From positions 1 through 64,000 of the forward strand of contig CAMYKQ010000042.1 in NCBI GenBank assembly GCA_947259075.1: DNA of 64,000 nt. The letters are read 5' to 3'. Below the pieces are notes generated by a model, which saw only the letters and a list, made by a program, of their open reading frames with translations, was not told the origin of the DNA and ran no database searches. Position numbers and translations under genes: made by a program. Below are positions 29,327 through 38,045 of the stretch, one piece after another. This DNA is from an uncultured Gammaproteobacteria bacterium (GTDB taxonomy: Bacteria; Pseudomonadota; Gammaproteobacteria; DRLM01). Within the stretch, counting starts at the first letter, position 1; each line of letters opens with the position of its first letter.

Positions 29327-30343
29327 ATGTATCGGCGATACTGTATCTCTGGACTGGTTCCAGTTGCGTTGGTTGCTTTGTATTCATATCCCGCGTTCGC
29401 TGGCCCGCCAAAACCATTCGACGGCTGGTCCGTCAGTAACGGCAGCGTAGCGGCAAGTTGCGGAACGGGCTTTCAGTGTACCGAACTCAGTAGCGGCCCT
29501 GGCTTCCTACAGCGCAACGTTAAAAATGATGCCGGCCAGGTCTTCGTGCAAACCATCGTCACCGGCGCCGGCTCCTCGGGCATCCCTGCGGCGGGCCTGA
29601 ATTTCTCCGATGAAAGTTTCATTAAAATGAGCGCGGGGGCTATTACCGGTACCGGCACTGGTTCACAAACGCCTGGCAGCCAAAGTCCAGGTAGCCTGAT
29701 TAATACCAACGGGATCGCCGACAAGCAAATTCTCCGCTCTGCAAGCATTACCGCAGACCAAACGCGCACCTTCGATTCATTGGTTGAAATAAGCCGTGGC
29801 TGGGCCGCCGAGGCAGGCAAGCCGAGCATCGATATTTTGCAAAAAATCGTTGAGACCACCAGCGCAGGACAAAGCTTTTCTGATACCGCGCACATCGCCA
29901 GCAACAACAACGGCGATGGCCTGCAAACCGGCACGCTGATCGGGCTGAGTTCAGCCTTTAGTCAACCTTCGCTCACCACCTCCAGCACCGATCGACAACA
30001 GTTCGAGTTGCGCCGGATTGGCGGTGACATGTTGACAACAAGCGGCTCGGCCACCTTGCCGAGTACTAACCGAGTGAACTGGTCACCCGGGCAGGTCATT
30101 CAAACCGTGTGGATTGGCCAGCGTCTCGATTTCGAATGCGATGCCGACGGCGGCACCCTGGGATTTCAGGCCTTTGATAATTTGAGCGACAACTCATCCC
30201 AGGTCACCTATCAGTCTACCTCTAGCCTCGGACCATTCGCCTGGCCGAACCCGCCTTTTGGCACCGCCCCAAGCTTTCCGAGTGGCGGCGGCAGTAGTAG
30301 TAACTGCGGCTTTGGTGGCGGTGGCGGCGGCCGTGGCTGGTAA
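29327..30343 (+). CDS. Secreted protein with Gly-run/R-G-W C-terminus (family member 1)
   Basis: 338 aa, not a family I recognise. Sec signal peptide (basic M-Y-R-R, hydrophobic core L-V-P-V-A-L-V-A-L, cleavage near A-F-A-G at about 26). The mature protein is Ser/Thr/Gly-rich and looks beta-rich. Landmarks shared with the next gene: G-W-S-V-x-N-G, A-S-C, a second Cys, L-Q-R, S-S-G-x-P, F-x-x-E-S-F-x-K, G-W-x-x-E-A-G-K-P-S-I, G-D-M-x-T-x-S-G-S-A, W-I-x-Q, G-F-Q-A-x-D-N-L-S-D, G-P-F-x-W and P-P-F-G. It ends in six Gly then R-G-W. A low-complexity T-G-T-G-S-Q-T-P-G-S-Q-S-P-G-S stretch lies near residue 110. The ribosome binding site AGGGGG is strong. Presumably exported or surface-associated; no function assigned. 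Confidence 0.75.
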   Translation: MYRRYCISGLVPVALVALYSYPAFAGPPKPFDGWSVSNGSVAASCGTGFQCTELSSGPGFLQRNVKNDAGQVFVQTIVTGAGSSGIPAAGLNFSDESFIKMSAGAITGTGTGSQTPGSQSPGSLINTNGIADKQILRSASITADQTRTFDSLVEISRGWAAEAGKPSIDILQKIVETTSAGQSFSDTAHIASNNNGDGLQTGTLIGLSSAFSQPSLTTSSTDRQQFELRRIGGDMLTTSGSATLPSTNRVNWSPGQVIQTVWIGQRLDFECDADGGTLGFQAFDNLSDNSSQVTYQSTSSLGPFAWPNPPFGTAPSFPSGGGSSSNCGFGGGGGGRGW

Positions 30344-30402
30344 AAAGCCCCTGTGAATTTTGAATCTATTGAATCAACATGGAACCCAAGCTGAGGCCAG
30401 CC

Positions 30403-31452
30403 ATGAGCAAAAATCATAATAAACACCCTCTTTCGCGCCGCGTGTTGTGGCTTGCTATTGCCGCGCCATTTATCCCTGGCACCGTCACCGGCGGACCGCC
30501 CATTCCCTTTGGTGGTTGGTCGGTTAATAACGGTAACATCACCGCGAGTTGCGCCTCCGGCGCGCTATGTGGACCCAGTCTGTCCACCACGGGCATGCTA
30601 CAAAGAGAACTCACCGTCGGCGCGGACAACGGCCGCTATATTCAAAACATTCTTACCGACTCCTCCGCCAGCGGTTTGCCGGGAACGCTTGCTTTCTCTT
30701 CTGAATCTTTCGTGAAGCAAGGCTGGTCGGCCTCGACTTGGAACAATACCGGCGGTATAAACGGCCAATCCAACGCCACCACCGAGAGCAGCGGCGCCGC
30801 GTCGGGCTTGTCTTCGCTGCAAGTGGTCAGGGACAGCAGCGGCGACTCCATGCTCCTCACCTCGAAAATCAACACCGGTTGGGCACTCGAAGCGGGCAAA
30901 CCCAGCATTGAAATCACTCAAAACGTCGGCGGCTCATTAACATCTTCCAGCGTGGACATGGTGGCTGATTTTAGCTACATAGCGAACATGGACGCCAGCG
31001 GCAATCGCACTGGTTTTAAGCTTGATCTCGCGCAAACCGTCAACGGCTCGGCGTTTGACGGCGGCGGCGGCCGTGGCTGGAGCGGCGGCGGCAGCATCAA
31101 CAAAATGGTGATGCGCGAAAGAGCCGGTGACATGGTCACCAGCTCCGGCAGCGCCAGCATAAGCAGTGGCAGTGGCGGTTTCGGCGGCGGCGGCTGGAGC
31201 AGCGGCACTAGCAGCGGCAGCGGCGGCAGCATCTCCTGGTCGGCCGGCAATGATATTAAAGTCACCTGGATAGCCCAGTCCGGTTTCGGCTTCCAAGCCT
31301 ATGACAATCTGAGCGATAGCAGGGACCGTATCGCCACCAGCTCGATCTCAGGTACCGGCCCATTCACTTGGTATGATCCGCCCTTCGGGCCGAAGCCGAG
31401 TTATTCCAGTGGCGGTAGCAGCGGCGGCGGTGGTGGCGGCTGGGGTTGGTAA
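30403..31452 (+). CDS. Secreted protein with Gly-run/W-G-W C-terminus (family member 2)
   Basis: 349 aa from ATG 30403 (the frame opens at 30379). Paralogue of the preceding gene, 59 nt downstream on the same strand. Basic N-terminus (K-N-H-N-K ... R-R) and hydrophobic core, cleavage near T-V-T-G. It shares all landmarks of member 1 (G-W-S-V-N-N-G, L-Q-R, E-S-F-V-K-Q-G, G-W-A-L-E-A-G-K-P-S-I-E-I, G-D-M-V-T-S-S-G-S-A, F-Q-A-Y-D-N-L-S-D, P-P-F-G). It contains extra Gly-rich inserts, including an internal G-G-G-G-R-G-W that repeats the C-terminal motif of member 1, and a G-F-G-G-G-G-W block. It ends in six Gly then W-G-W. Function unknown. Confidence 0.75.
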   Translation: MSKNHNKHPLSRRVLWLAIAAPFIPGTVTGGPPIPFGGWSVNNGNITASCASGALCGPSLSTTGMLQRELTVGADNGRYIQNILTDSSASGLPGTLAFSSESFVKQGWSASTWNNTGGINGQSNATTESSGAASGLSSLQVVRDSSGDSMLLTSKINTGWALEAGKPSIEITQNVGGSLTSSSVDMVADFSYIANMDASGNRTGFKLDLAQTVNGSAFDGGGGRGWSGGGSINKMVMRERAGDMVTSSGSASISSGSGGFGGGGWSSGTSSGSGGSISWSAGNDIKVTWIAQSGFGFQAYDNLSDSRDRIATSSISGTGPFTWYDPPFGPKPSYSSGGSSGGGGGGWGW

Positions 31453-31512
31453 AAGCCATCTTATGCTGTCCGGTGCGCGGATAACTCTGTCGCATCCTAT
31501 ATGAATCTTCGA

Positions 31513-31556
31513 GCCGCATGCCCCCTCACCATAGCGAATGGGGCATGCGGCTTTTT
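31513..31556 (+). terminator. Intrinsic terminator after secreted protein 2
   Basis: Perfect 12-bp stem GCCGCATGCCCC/GGGGCATGCGGC (31513-31524, 31540-31551) with a 15-nt loop, followed by TTTTTC. It ends the two-gene secreted-protein unit. Confidence 0.8.
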
Positions 31557-32297
31557 CATCTGCATGATAATGACGCAGCACACGGTAACCGGCAACCGAC
31601 CTGGCGAGTGAAGCCCCCTCTTTTGCAGCGCAACTTTTTCGCCTTCAGTCACTATCCCACCTGTATTTGAATCATCGCGCTGGTGCAAGGCTAGTAGTGA
31701 CGTTCACAGCTCTATTGAACCAAGAAATGCGTGCGACGAGCCGGATTGCGCGAAGCGAAGACGAGAAGCGCGCAGTAGCCGCGTCAGTCATTGCCGGCGG
31801 TGGATGCATACGAAGCAGTGCGTCGGGGCAAAAAGTATCAAGCTCGCGAGACCGCGATCATTTCGCAGCCGCAGCCGCGACTTGTTTTCTGAGAGCCGCG
31901 ACATATCGGTCAAACCTCCGACGAGCCAAGTAAAACTAAGTGGAAGCGAGAAGTCCGTGGAAACGCGCAGCGTTGTCAGTCATTGTGAGAGCCTATGCGC
32001 TGCGTAGTCTCGCGTCGGAGCGGACGCAGGATGTCCGGGGCAAAAGGAATTAAAGTCGCGAGACCGAGGTCGATTCGCACACGGATGTGCGTAGCGTTTC
32101 CTGAGGGCCGCGACACATCGACGCGGTGGCCCAAGCACGCCATCAACAGCCGCTGCCAATTGGATAAGCTGAACCGCCCCGCCCGCTTCGCGGCCACCCC
32201 TCGTTGGAAAGGCGAGGAGAAAAATATCAGCTCTCCCCTCGTCTTTGCGGGTGAGGCGGCGTTTGTGCAGCACGGCACGCTCAGGAAACCGCCGGTC
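31557..32297. other. Non-coding stretch with degenerate repeats
   Basis: About 740 bp between the terminator and the convergent SGNH-hydrolase stop. Open frames on both strands (for example plus 31804-32007 and 31995-32318) have no ribosome binding sites. The two plus-strand frames resemble each other (both contain A-R-P-R-S) only because the DNA is a degenerate tandem repeat. I find no gene. Confidence 0.5.
31734..32125. repeat. Two degenerate tandem copies of a roughly 185-bp unit
   Basis: The unit starts CGACGAGCC at 31734 and again at 31919 (period 185). Shared blocks in order: GAAGCGA...GAGAAG, ACGCGCAG or GCGCAG, GTCAGTCATTG, GGGGCAAAA, TCGCGAGACCG, and GCCGCGACA-ATCG. Copies have diverged by many substitutions and small indels, so this is an old duplication or two members of an interspersed family. 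Confidence 0.6.
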
Positions 32298-34181
32298 TCA
32301 TTCCGGTTTGTCGAGTAATTGCCGCAGCTGATCGAGTCGAGGAAAGTCCGGTGCGAGCGTCTCCAAGCGCGCGAACACCCGGTGAGCGTCGTCTTGCCGC
32401 CCGGTGAGTCCGTAAGCACCCACCAGGTTATAGAGCAGTTGCGGATCGTCCGGCGCCATGGGCTGCGCCTTCTCCAGAAATGTCAGGGCCTCCTGCGGCC
32501 GGTTCTGATACAAATAAATCTGACCGATCCATTTATTCGCGGTGCTGGATTCTTTCAGTGACAGTGCGTTTTGCAACAGCGGAATAGCGAGTTCATACTG
32601 TTTGTGTTGCAGTAAGAGACTGGCGGCGGCGAGATAGCGTTCGTGATCATGCGGCGCGGCGTTGATCAAGGCCTGATATTCCCAGAATGCCCGCTCAGGC
32701 TGGCCCTGCTCGTTGTAATAGGCAGCCAGTTCAGCATGCGCTTGGAAGTAACTCAGCTCTTCCTTGATGGATTTGTAGGCCAGCTCTTCCGCCTTGTCTT
32801 GCGGCTGATAGGTGGCGAAAACCTGCGAAGGCGAGGACGGCGGCGTGAACGGCCAGTGATCCTTGAGCTGCATGACACGGAAGGCGCCCAGCGCGCGATC
32901 GAGTTCCGTGATCGCCCATTGCTGTACATAAAATGAAAAGGGTTTGATCTTACTCTCGTCCCAGGTCACGCTGATGAATTCATGCTGGCGCATACCGCGA
33001 AAGAAGGCCTCGCCCATCAACAAATATCCATCGGAGTTGGGGTGCAGATGTTCCAGCATGAGATTGGCGCCGATGATCCCTTGCGGCGAAGCGGCTTCAA
33101 AATAAGCTTTCATCGGCACCACCGGCACTTTGAATTCGGCGGCCGTTTGCTGAATCACTTCATTGAATTCCTCGGAGGCGCGGAAACGCAGACCGTCCAT
33201 GTCCTTCGCCCAATAATAGGCGCTGCGCGCCATGTCATACATCTGCTCTTTATCCAGCAGTTTCGCCCATTCGAAGATCACGTCGGCGGGTAGCTGATCG
33301 CCCACTTTTACCGCATCGAAGGGCCGATGATCGCGCACATTACTCACTAACTCACTGGCCAGCACGGGCACGCCGGCCTCCCGTGCTTTGGTGAAGATGT
33401 CGCGCAAGTTTTCTTGGAAATGCCGCTTGGCCAATTGATAGACCTCGCTGCCGTAGGGAATGCTGGCGTCCCCGATCATGCGGCCCATCAAGGTGGGATA
33501 AGCATCCTGTTTATTCTTATCCGCTGTCAGCCCGGCCAGCCAACGCCCCGACTGATTGACAGCATCGCGCAATATCTGCACTGTCTTGAAATGCAACAAG
33601 GCCAGATAGGTCTTCACCACCCAGCGCACGCGGCCCAGCGACTCAGTGGACCCGGCGCCCAGCGCGCCATAAAATTCGTTGTGGCCCGCATAGATCAAAA
33701 TGGCGTCGGGCTTCTGCTCCAGAATCTCATCCATGAAATCATTCAAAGTGAAACTGTTCACCGCGGCGAGAGCGGTATTGATCACCTCGACGTGGCGCTC
33801 GGGAAAGGCGTCCGCCAAACGGCGATTAAGCAGCCGCGAGAACATCACATTATTAGGATAGGGCCAGCCCGCCGCCGATGATCCGCCCAACACGAAGGCC
33901 CTGTAGCCATTCTCCGGCTTCTCTTTTAAAAAGTATTCACCCGGCGGACGTGGCCGGTAACCCTCAGATGAAAAATAGCGGCGAGCGATCTCGGGATTGA
34001 CCATGAGATACTCATTATCACTGAATTCCTTAGACGCTGGAATAAACAACCGCAGATCATCCCCGTAGTCGGCGTAACGCAGTCCGCTCTCCAGCAGCAA
34101 AAAAAAGGCAACCGGTAGCAACAGAACCACGAGATGAATAAACAGCCTTCTAGGCTTTGCGGGAACCTTGGACATGTTCAA
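32298..34181 (-). CDS. Membrane-anchored SGNH/GDSL-type hydrolase with C-terminal TPRs
   Basis: 627 aa. A single N-terminal membrane helix (about 13-31) after a basic start is followed by an SGNH-like domain. Block I is G-G-S-S-A-A-G-W (99-106, nucleophile Ser), block III is A-G-H-N-E-F-Y-G (165-172), and block V is H-L-H-P-N near residue 380 (catalytic His, with a preceding acid). After about residue 480 come TPR-like helical repeats (Y-N-E-Q-G-Q-P-E-R-A-F-W-E-Y and similar). Such proteins modify extracellular polysaccharides or other surface polymers; the substrate here is unknown. It is divergent from the SxtJ/DUF5989/carbamoyltransferase genes and is very likely part of the same functional module. 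Confidence 0.8.
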   Translation of the reverse strand: MNMSKVPAKPRRLFIHLVVLLLPVAFFLLLESGLRYADYGDDLRLFIPASKEFSDNEYLMVNPEIARRYFSSEGYRPRPPGEYFLKEKPENGYRAFVLGGSSAAGWPYPNNVMFSRLLNRRLADAFPERHVEVINTALAAVNSFTLNDFMDEILEQKPDAILIYAGHNEFYGALGAGSTESLGRVRWVVKTYLALLHFKTVQILRDAVNQSGRWLAGLTADKNKQDAYPTLMGRMIGDASIPYGSEVYQLAKRHFQENLRDIFTKAREAGVPVLASELVSNVRDHRPFDAVKVGDQLPADVIFEWAKLLDKEQMYDMARSAYYWAKDMDGLRFRASEEFNEVIQQTAAEFKVPVVPMKAYFEAASPQGIIGANLMLEHLHPNSDGYLLMGEAFFRGMRQHEFISVTWDESKIKPFSFYVQQWAITELDRALGAFRVMQLKDHWPFTPPSSPSQVFATYQPQDKAEELAYKSIKEELSYFQAHAELAAYYNEQGQPERAFWEYQALINAAPHDHERYLAAASLLLQHKQYELAIPLLQNALSLKESSTANKWIGQIYLYQNRPQEALTFLEKAQPMAPDDPQLLYNLVGAYGLTGRQDDAHRVFARLETLAPDFPRLDQLRQLLDKPE

Positions 34182-34373
34182 GACGCGCTTATTGAATTCG
34201 TATACTGGCCAGGCTTACAGCGAATGTGGCATTGTACCCGAACTCCGCGGTAAACTGCTATTTACCTGAGATAAATTCAACCGCGAGGCGCGGTCCGCGC
34301 TTAAGTCCAGCCTGCCCTGTCCCGATACAATGCATATCTGAACCCGGACATACACGATAAGTCAGACTTCCCG

Positions 34374-34781
34374 ATGAGCATCAACACAGCGACATCAACG
34401 ATGGCGAGCTACCGACAAGAAAGACAGTTCGGCCTCATCCTGGCGTGCATCATCACCGCCATCGGTGCTTGGCCGCTACTGAACGCCGAAGCCGTGGGCG
34501 GTGCCTGGCTCATCGCGGCGGCAATCATTGCCCTCATCAGCTTCGCCGTCCCCGTCGTCCTGAGCCCGGTGCTGAAAGCCTGGCTCGCCTTCAGTCACGT
34601 GCTGGGCATCATCAACACCCATATTCTGCTGGCCTTGACCTTCTTTTTATTGGTCACCCCGCTCGCGCTGATCTTCAAACTCATCGGCCGCGATCCACTC
34701 AAGCTGCGCGGCGGCGCGGCGCAAAGCCAGTGGACCGCGCGCGAAGAACAAAGCATCCGCTCATTCAAGGATCAATTCTAA
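34374..34781 (+). CDS. SxtJ-family membrane protein
   Basis: 135 aa with three strongly hydrophobic segments (about 20-40, 44-62, 80-102). Conserved features of the SxtJ family: the N-terminal R-Q-F-G-L-I-L, central W-L-A-F-S-H-V-L-G and R-D-P-L-K-L-R. SxtJ proteins are usually encoded beside NodU/CmcH carbamoyltransferases; here the carbamoyltransferase is two genes downstream. The stop overlaps the next start (TAATG). Confidence 0.8.
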   Translation: MSINTATSTMASYRQERQFGLILACIITAIGAWPLLNAEAVGGAWLIAAAIIALISFAVPVVLSPVLKAWLAFSHVLGIINTHILLALTFFLLVTPLALIFKLIGRDPLKLRGGAAQSQWTAREEQSIRSFKDQF

Positions 34782-34930
34782 TGGACTTCCTTCGCGAGCT
34801 GTGGGCTTTCATGCGCGCCCGGAAAAAACTCTGGCTGCTGCCCATTATTATCGTCCTGTTGTTGCTCGGCGGCCTGATCGTATTCGTACAAGGCAGCGCC
34901 CTCGCCCCCTTCATCTACACCATCTTTTGA
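34781..34930 (+). CDS. DUF5989-type small membrane protein
   Basis: 49 aa, M-D-F-L-R-E-L-W-A-F-M-R-A-R-K-K-L-W then one membrane helix (P-I-I-I-V-L-L-L-L-G-G-L) and G-S-A-L-A-P-F-I-Y-T-I-F. This W-x-F-M-x-x-R-K-K-x-W plus helix plus A-P-F-I-Y layout is the DUF5989 pattern. It is translationally coupled to both neighbours (TAATG before; stop 1 nt before the next GTG). Function unknown. Confidence 0.85.
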   Translation: MDFLRELWAFMRARKKLWLLPIIIVLLLLGGLIVFVQGSALAPFIYTIF

Positions 34931-34931
34931 C

Positions 34932-36767
34932 GTGTGGATCCTCGGCCTCTCAGCCTATTACCACGACAGCGCCGCCGCCCTCATTCGTGATGGTGAAATT
35001 GTCGCCGCGGCCCAAGAAGAACGTTTCTGCCGCGTCAAACACTACCCGGGTTTTCCAACGCAAGCCGTGCGGTACTGCCTGCGCGAGGCCGGCATCACGC
35101 TCGATGACGTCGACTGGGTGGTGTTCTACGAAAAACCATTCCTAAAATTCGAACGTCTATTAGAAACCTACCACGCCTTCGCGCCGCTGGGCTTCCGCTC
35201 CTATGTCAAAGCCATGCCGGTGTGGCTGAAGGAAAAGCTGTTTCAAAAACGCGAATTGACCCAAAGCCTGCGCGCCCTCGCGCCACACTTCGACGCCAAG
35301 CGTCTGCTCTTCTCCGAACACCATCTCTCCCACGCCGCCTCGGCCTTTTATCCTTCGCCCTTCGAGCGCGCCTTGATTCTCACCATGGACGGTGTCGGCG
35401 AATGGGCCACCACCTCGGTGATGATGGGCGAAGGCCGATTGATAAGGCCGCTTAAAGAGATTCACTTCCCCCACTCGCTCGGCCTGCTCTATTCGGCCTT
35501 CACTTATTTCACCGGTTTCAAAGTCAACTCCGGCGAATACAAACTGATGGGGCTGGCGCCCTACGGCGAGCCGGTCTACGCCGATCTCATCCGCCAACAC
35601 CTCATAGAAATCGAAGGCGACGGTTCATTCCGTTTGAACATGCGTTACTTCGATTATTGTACCGGCCTCACCATGACCAATCGCCGCTTCGACCGGCTGT
35701 TCGGCCGCGGCCCGCGCCGGTCCGAAGCTGAAATCACGCAAATGGACATGGACCTCGCCCGTTCCATTCAAAGCGTCACCGAAGAAGTGGTGCTGAAAAT
35801 GGCGGCGGCCCTGCGCCGCGAATACGGCATCGGCAATTTATGTCTGGCGGGCGGCGTGGCGCTCAATAGCGTCGCCAACGGCAAACTCCTGCAATCGGGT
35901 TTGTATGACGGCCTGTGGATTCAACCCGCCGCCGGTGATGCGGGCGGCGCGCTCGGCGCGGCCTTGGCGGCCTATCATCTCGAACACGCGGGCGAACGCG
36001 TCCAACACGAGGCGCGCGACGGCATGCGCGGCGCCTATCTCGGGCCCGCGTTTACCGACGCTGAAATCATGCGCGAACTCGACCGCCTCGGCGCGCGTTA
36101 TCACCCGCTGAATGAAAGCGAGCTGGTGGATCGGGCCGCGCGCGCCATCGCCGACGGCAAGGTCATCGGCTGGTTTCAAGGGCGCATGGAATTCGGCCCG
36201 CGCGCCTTGGGTGCGCGCAGTATTCTCGGTGACCCGCGTTCACCGGTGACTCAATCGCTGATGAACCTCAAAATCAAATACCGCGAGTCTTTCCGCCCCT
36301 TCGCGCCCTCGGTGCTGAGCGAAGACTGCGCCGAGTATTTCGATTTGGCGAGCGATAGCCCCTACATGCTCTTGGTCGCGCCGGTCACCGCGGCGCGGCG
36401 GCGTGAACTCGGCGAAGCGGAACGCGGCATACGCGGACTCGACCAAGTACATCTCGCGCGCTCCAACATTCCCGCCGTGACCCACGTGGATTACTCGGCG
36501 CGCGTGCAAACCGTGCATGCCGATACCCATCCGCTCTACCACGCCTTGATTAGCCGCTTCAAACAACTGAGCGGCTACGGCGTGATCGTCAACACCTCAT
36601 TCAATGTGCGCGGCGAACCCATTGTCTGCACGCCGCAAGACGCTTTCCGTTGCTTCATGAATACCGCCATGGATGAGTTATACATCGGTGGATTGCGGCT
36701 GATAAAAACCGAGCAGATTATTGACCCGGATCGGGTACCACCCGCGGTGTTGCCGGGCTTGGATTAA
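34932..36767 (+). CDS. Carbamoyltransferase, NodU/CmcH/SxtI family
   Basis: 611 aa from GTG 34932. It transfers carbamoyl from carbamoyl phosphate (through carbamoyl-AMP) to an O-acceptor. The N-terminal Kae1-like domain has Y-Y-H-D-S-A-A-A-L, a metal-binding H-H-L-S-H-A-A-S-A-F-Y, D-G-V-G-E-W-A-T-T and N-S-G-E-Y-K-L-M-G-L-A-P-Y-G. The C-terminal domain has G-R-M-E-F-G-P-R-A-L-G-A-R-S-I-L, F-R-P-F-A-P and N-T-S-F-N-V-R-G-E-P-I-V. The partners (SxtJ, DUF5989, divergent SGNH hydrolase) suggest carbamoylation of a glycan or other surface/secreted molecule. The acceptor is unknown; no antibiotic or nodulation genes are nearby. Confidence 0.92.
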   Translation: MWILGLSAYYHDSAAALIRDGEIVAAAQEERFCRVKHYPGFPTQAVRYCLREAGITLDDVDWVVFYEKPFLKFERLLETYHAFAPLGFRSYVKAMPVWLKEKLFQKRELTQSLRALAPHFDAKRLLFSEHHLSHAASAFYPSPFERALILTMDGVGEWATTSVMMGEGRLIRPLKEIHFPHSLGLLYSAFTYFTGFKVNSGEYKLMGLAPYGEPVYADLIRQHLIEIEGDGSFRLNMRYFDYCTGLTMTNRRFDRLFGRGPRRSEAEITQMDMDLARSIQSVTEEVVLKMAAALRREYGIGNLCLAGGVALNSVANGKLLQSGLYDGLWIQPAAGDAGGALGAALAAYHLEHAGERVQHEARDGMRGAYLGPAFTDAEIMRELDRLGARYHPLNESELVDRAARAIADGKVIGWFQGRMEFGPRALGARSILGDPRSPVTQSLMNLKIKYRESFRPFAPSVLSEDCAEYFDLASDSPYMLLVAPVTAARRRELGEAERGIRGLDQVHLARSNIPAVTHVDYSARVQTVHADTHPLYHALISRFKQLSGYGVIVNTSFNVRGEPIVCTPQDAFRCFMNTAMDELYIGGLRLIKTEQIIDPDRVPPAVLPGLD

Positions 36768-36792
36768 AACAGGAAGATTAAATCAAACGCGC

Positions 36793-37787
36793 TTACCAGC
36801 CCCAACCGCCGCCGCCACCACCGGTGCCACCTTGACAAGGCCCAAGACCCCAATTCGGATTCTCCGACGGATTACAATAGCCGCGCCAGTCAAGCCCATT
36901 AGGCTCAAAAATCGGATTGGCATCGTCCAACGGGTCCATGTAAGTGTAATTGCCACCACTGCCGCCGGGACCTGCGCCCGCCGTGTAGGTAAAGCCGCCG
37001 CCGGTGTTGTAATTGATCTGCGCGTCAGTGGCATTGTCAAAGTTGCCCGAGGTACCGTTGATGAGCGGACCACTCAAGACCACGGTGTTGGTAATCATCG
37101 TGCTGGCGTCAAGCGGCGTCATGGACGAGTAATTTAAACTGCGCATATCAATCACCATCGTACTCACGATGCCGGCATTTGCCCCCGAACCGGTAATGGT
37201 CTGGCTGATGCGCGGTTTCTGCGTAAATGAATCCTTCAAAAACTCAGACTGAATCTCACCGCTGTTCGCGATTTGGCGTATCAGCACGCTATTGGGATTG
37301 CCAGTGCCCGTGCCGGTCCTGCTGGAATCACTGTCATAGGGCTGGGTGGTGCCAAAGGTTGAGTTAGCGACACTCGAATTATTCGACAGACTGTGCGAGA
37401 CGGCATTCGTGCCACTGCCATTCCACCCGCTGGCAAAATAGTCGTTGCCCGCGTTGGCCTTGATGATGACTTCTTGCGCGAAGGGATCCGTCGCGGGGTT
37501 GCCCACGATAACATGGTAATACTGCTGGCCCCCGTTGGAGAATTACCGCTGAAAAAACGCGGTACCATCTATGTGGCTGCCGCCGAGTGTGCCAAATCCA
37601 CCGCAATTGACATTCCCCCCAGCGGGCTATTGCACCTGACGTAGGCATCATTACTCACGTAGGTTGATTCATCCGCGAGCCAATTAAGATCGAATGCCGC
37701 TTGCGAAACCAAAATTCCAGAGGGGAAAAAGAATAAAAACAAAGCCTTAATTGTAACTGGTAAAAGTCTTTTGATTTTGCTTTTCAT
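36793..37787 (-). pseudogene. Broken third member of the Gly-run/W-G-W secreted family
   Basis: The coding start ATG 37787 gives a good signal peptide (K-S-K-I-K-R core, F-L-F-F-F, cleavage near S-Q-A-A). The frame is lost at a six-G run (plus-strand C at 37615-37620); one extra G would restore it. The restored frame contains N-C-G-G-F-G-T and A-F-F-Q-R, which aligns with F-L-Q-R / M-L-Q-R of the two intact paralogues, and then meets a TAA (37543-37545). The open frame continues from there to 36793 and ends in T-G-G-G-G-G-G-W-G-W. Two lesions suggest decay. The downstream GTG frame (37506, 237 aa) has no signal peptide. Confidence 0.7.
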
Positions 37788-38045
37788 GTACGATTTAGGC
37801 TGCATCGTTAAATATCATGAGGACTGCGTATACTTATTGTTTTATCGTCAGAAATACAAAGAAGTTTAGGGATATTCCCAATGGCGGGAAAAAGCGCGCA
37901 ACGAGGCGCCCGCTCTAGCATCCCGCTGCGGTAACACGCCTTTCCAACACGGTCTTTAACGGCCGCCTTTGACTTTTCCGCAAGAGTGCTACTATTGCGT
38001 CGCGTAATGGATAGCTTGGTCATATTATTCAAACAGGAGACAGGC

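Noticed and set aside
31804-32318. Two overlapping small plus-strand ORFs sharing A-R-P-R-S
   Set aside because: The similarity follows from the degenerate DNA repeat; no start signals, and the second runs into the SGNH gene on the other strand.
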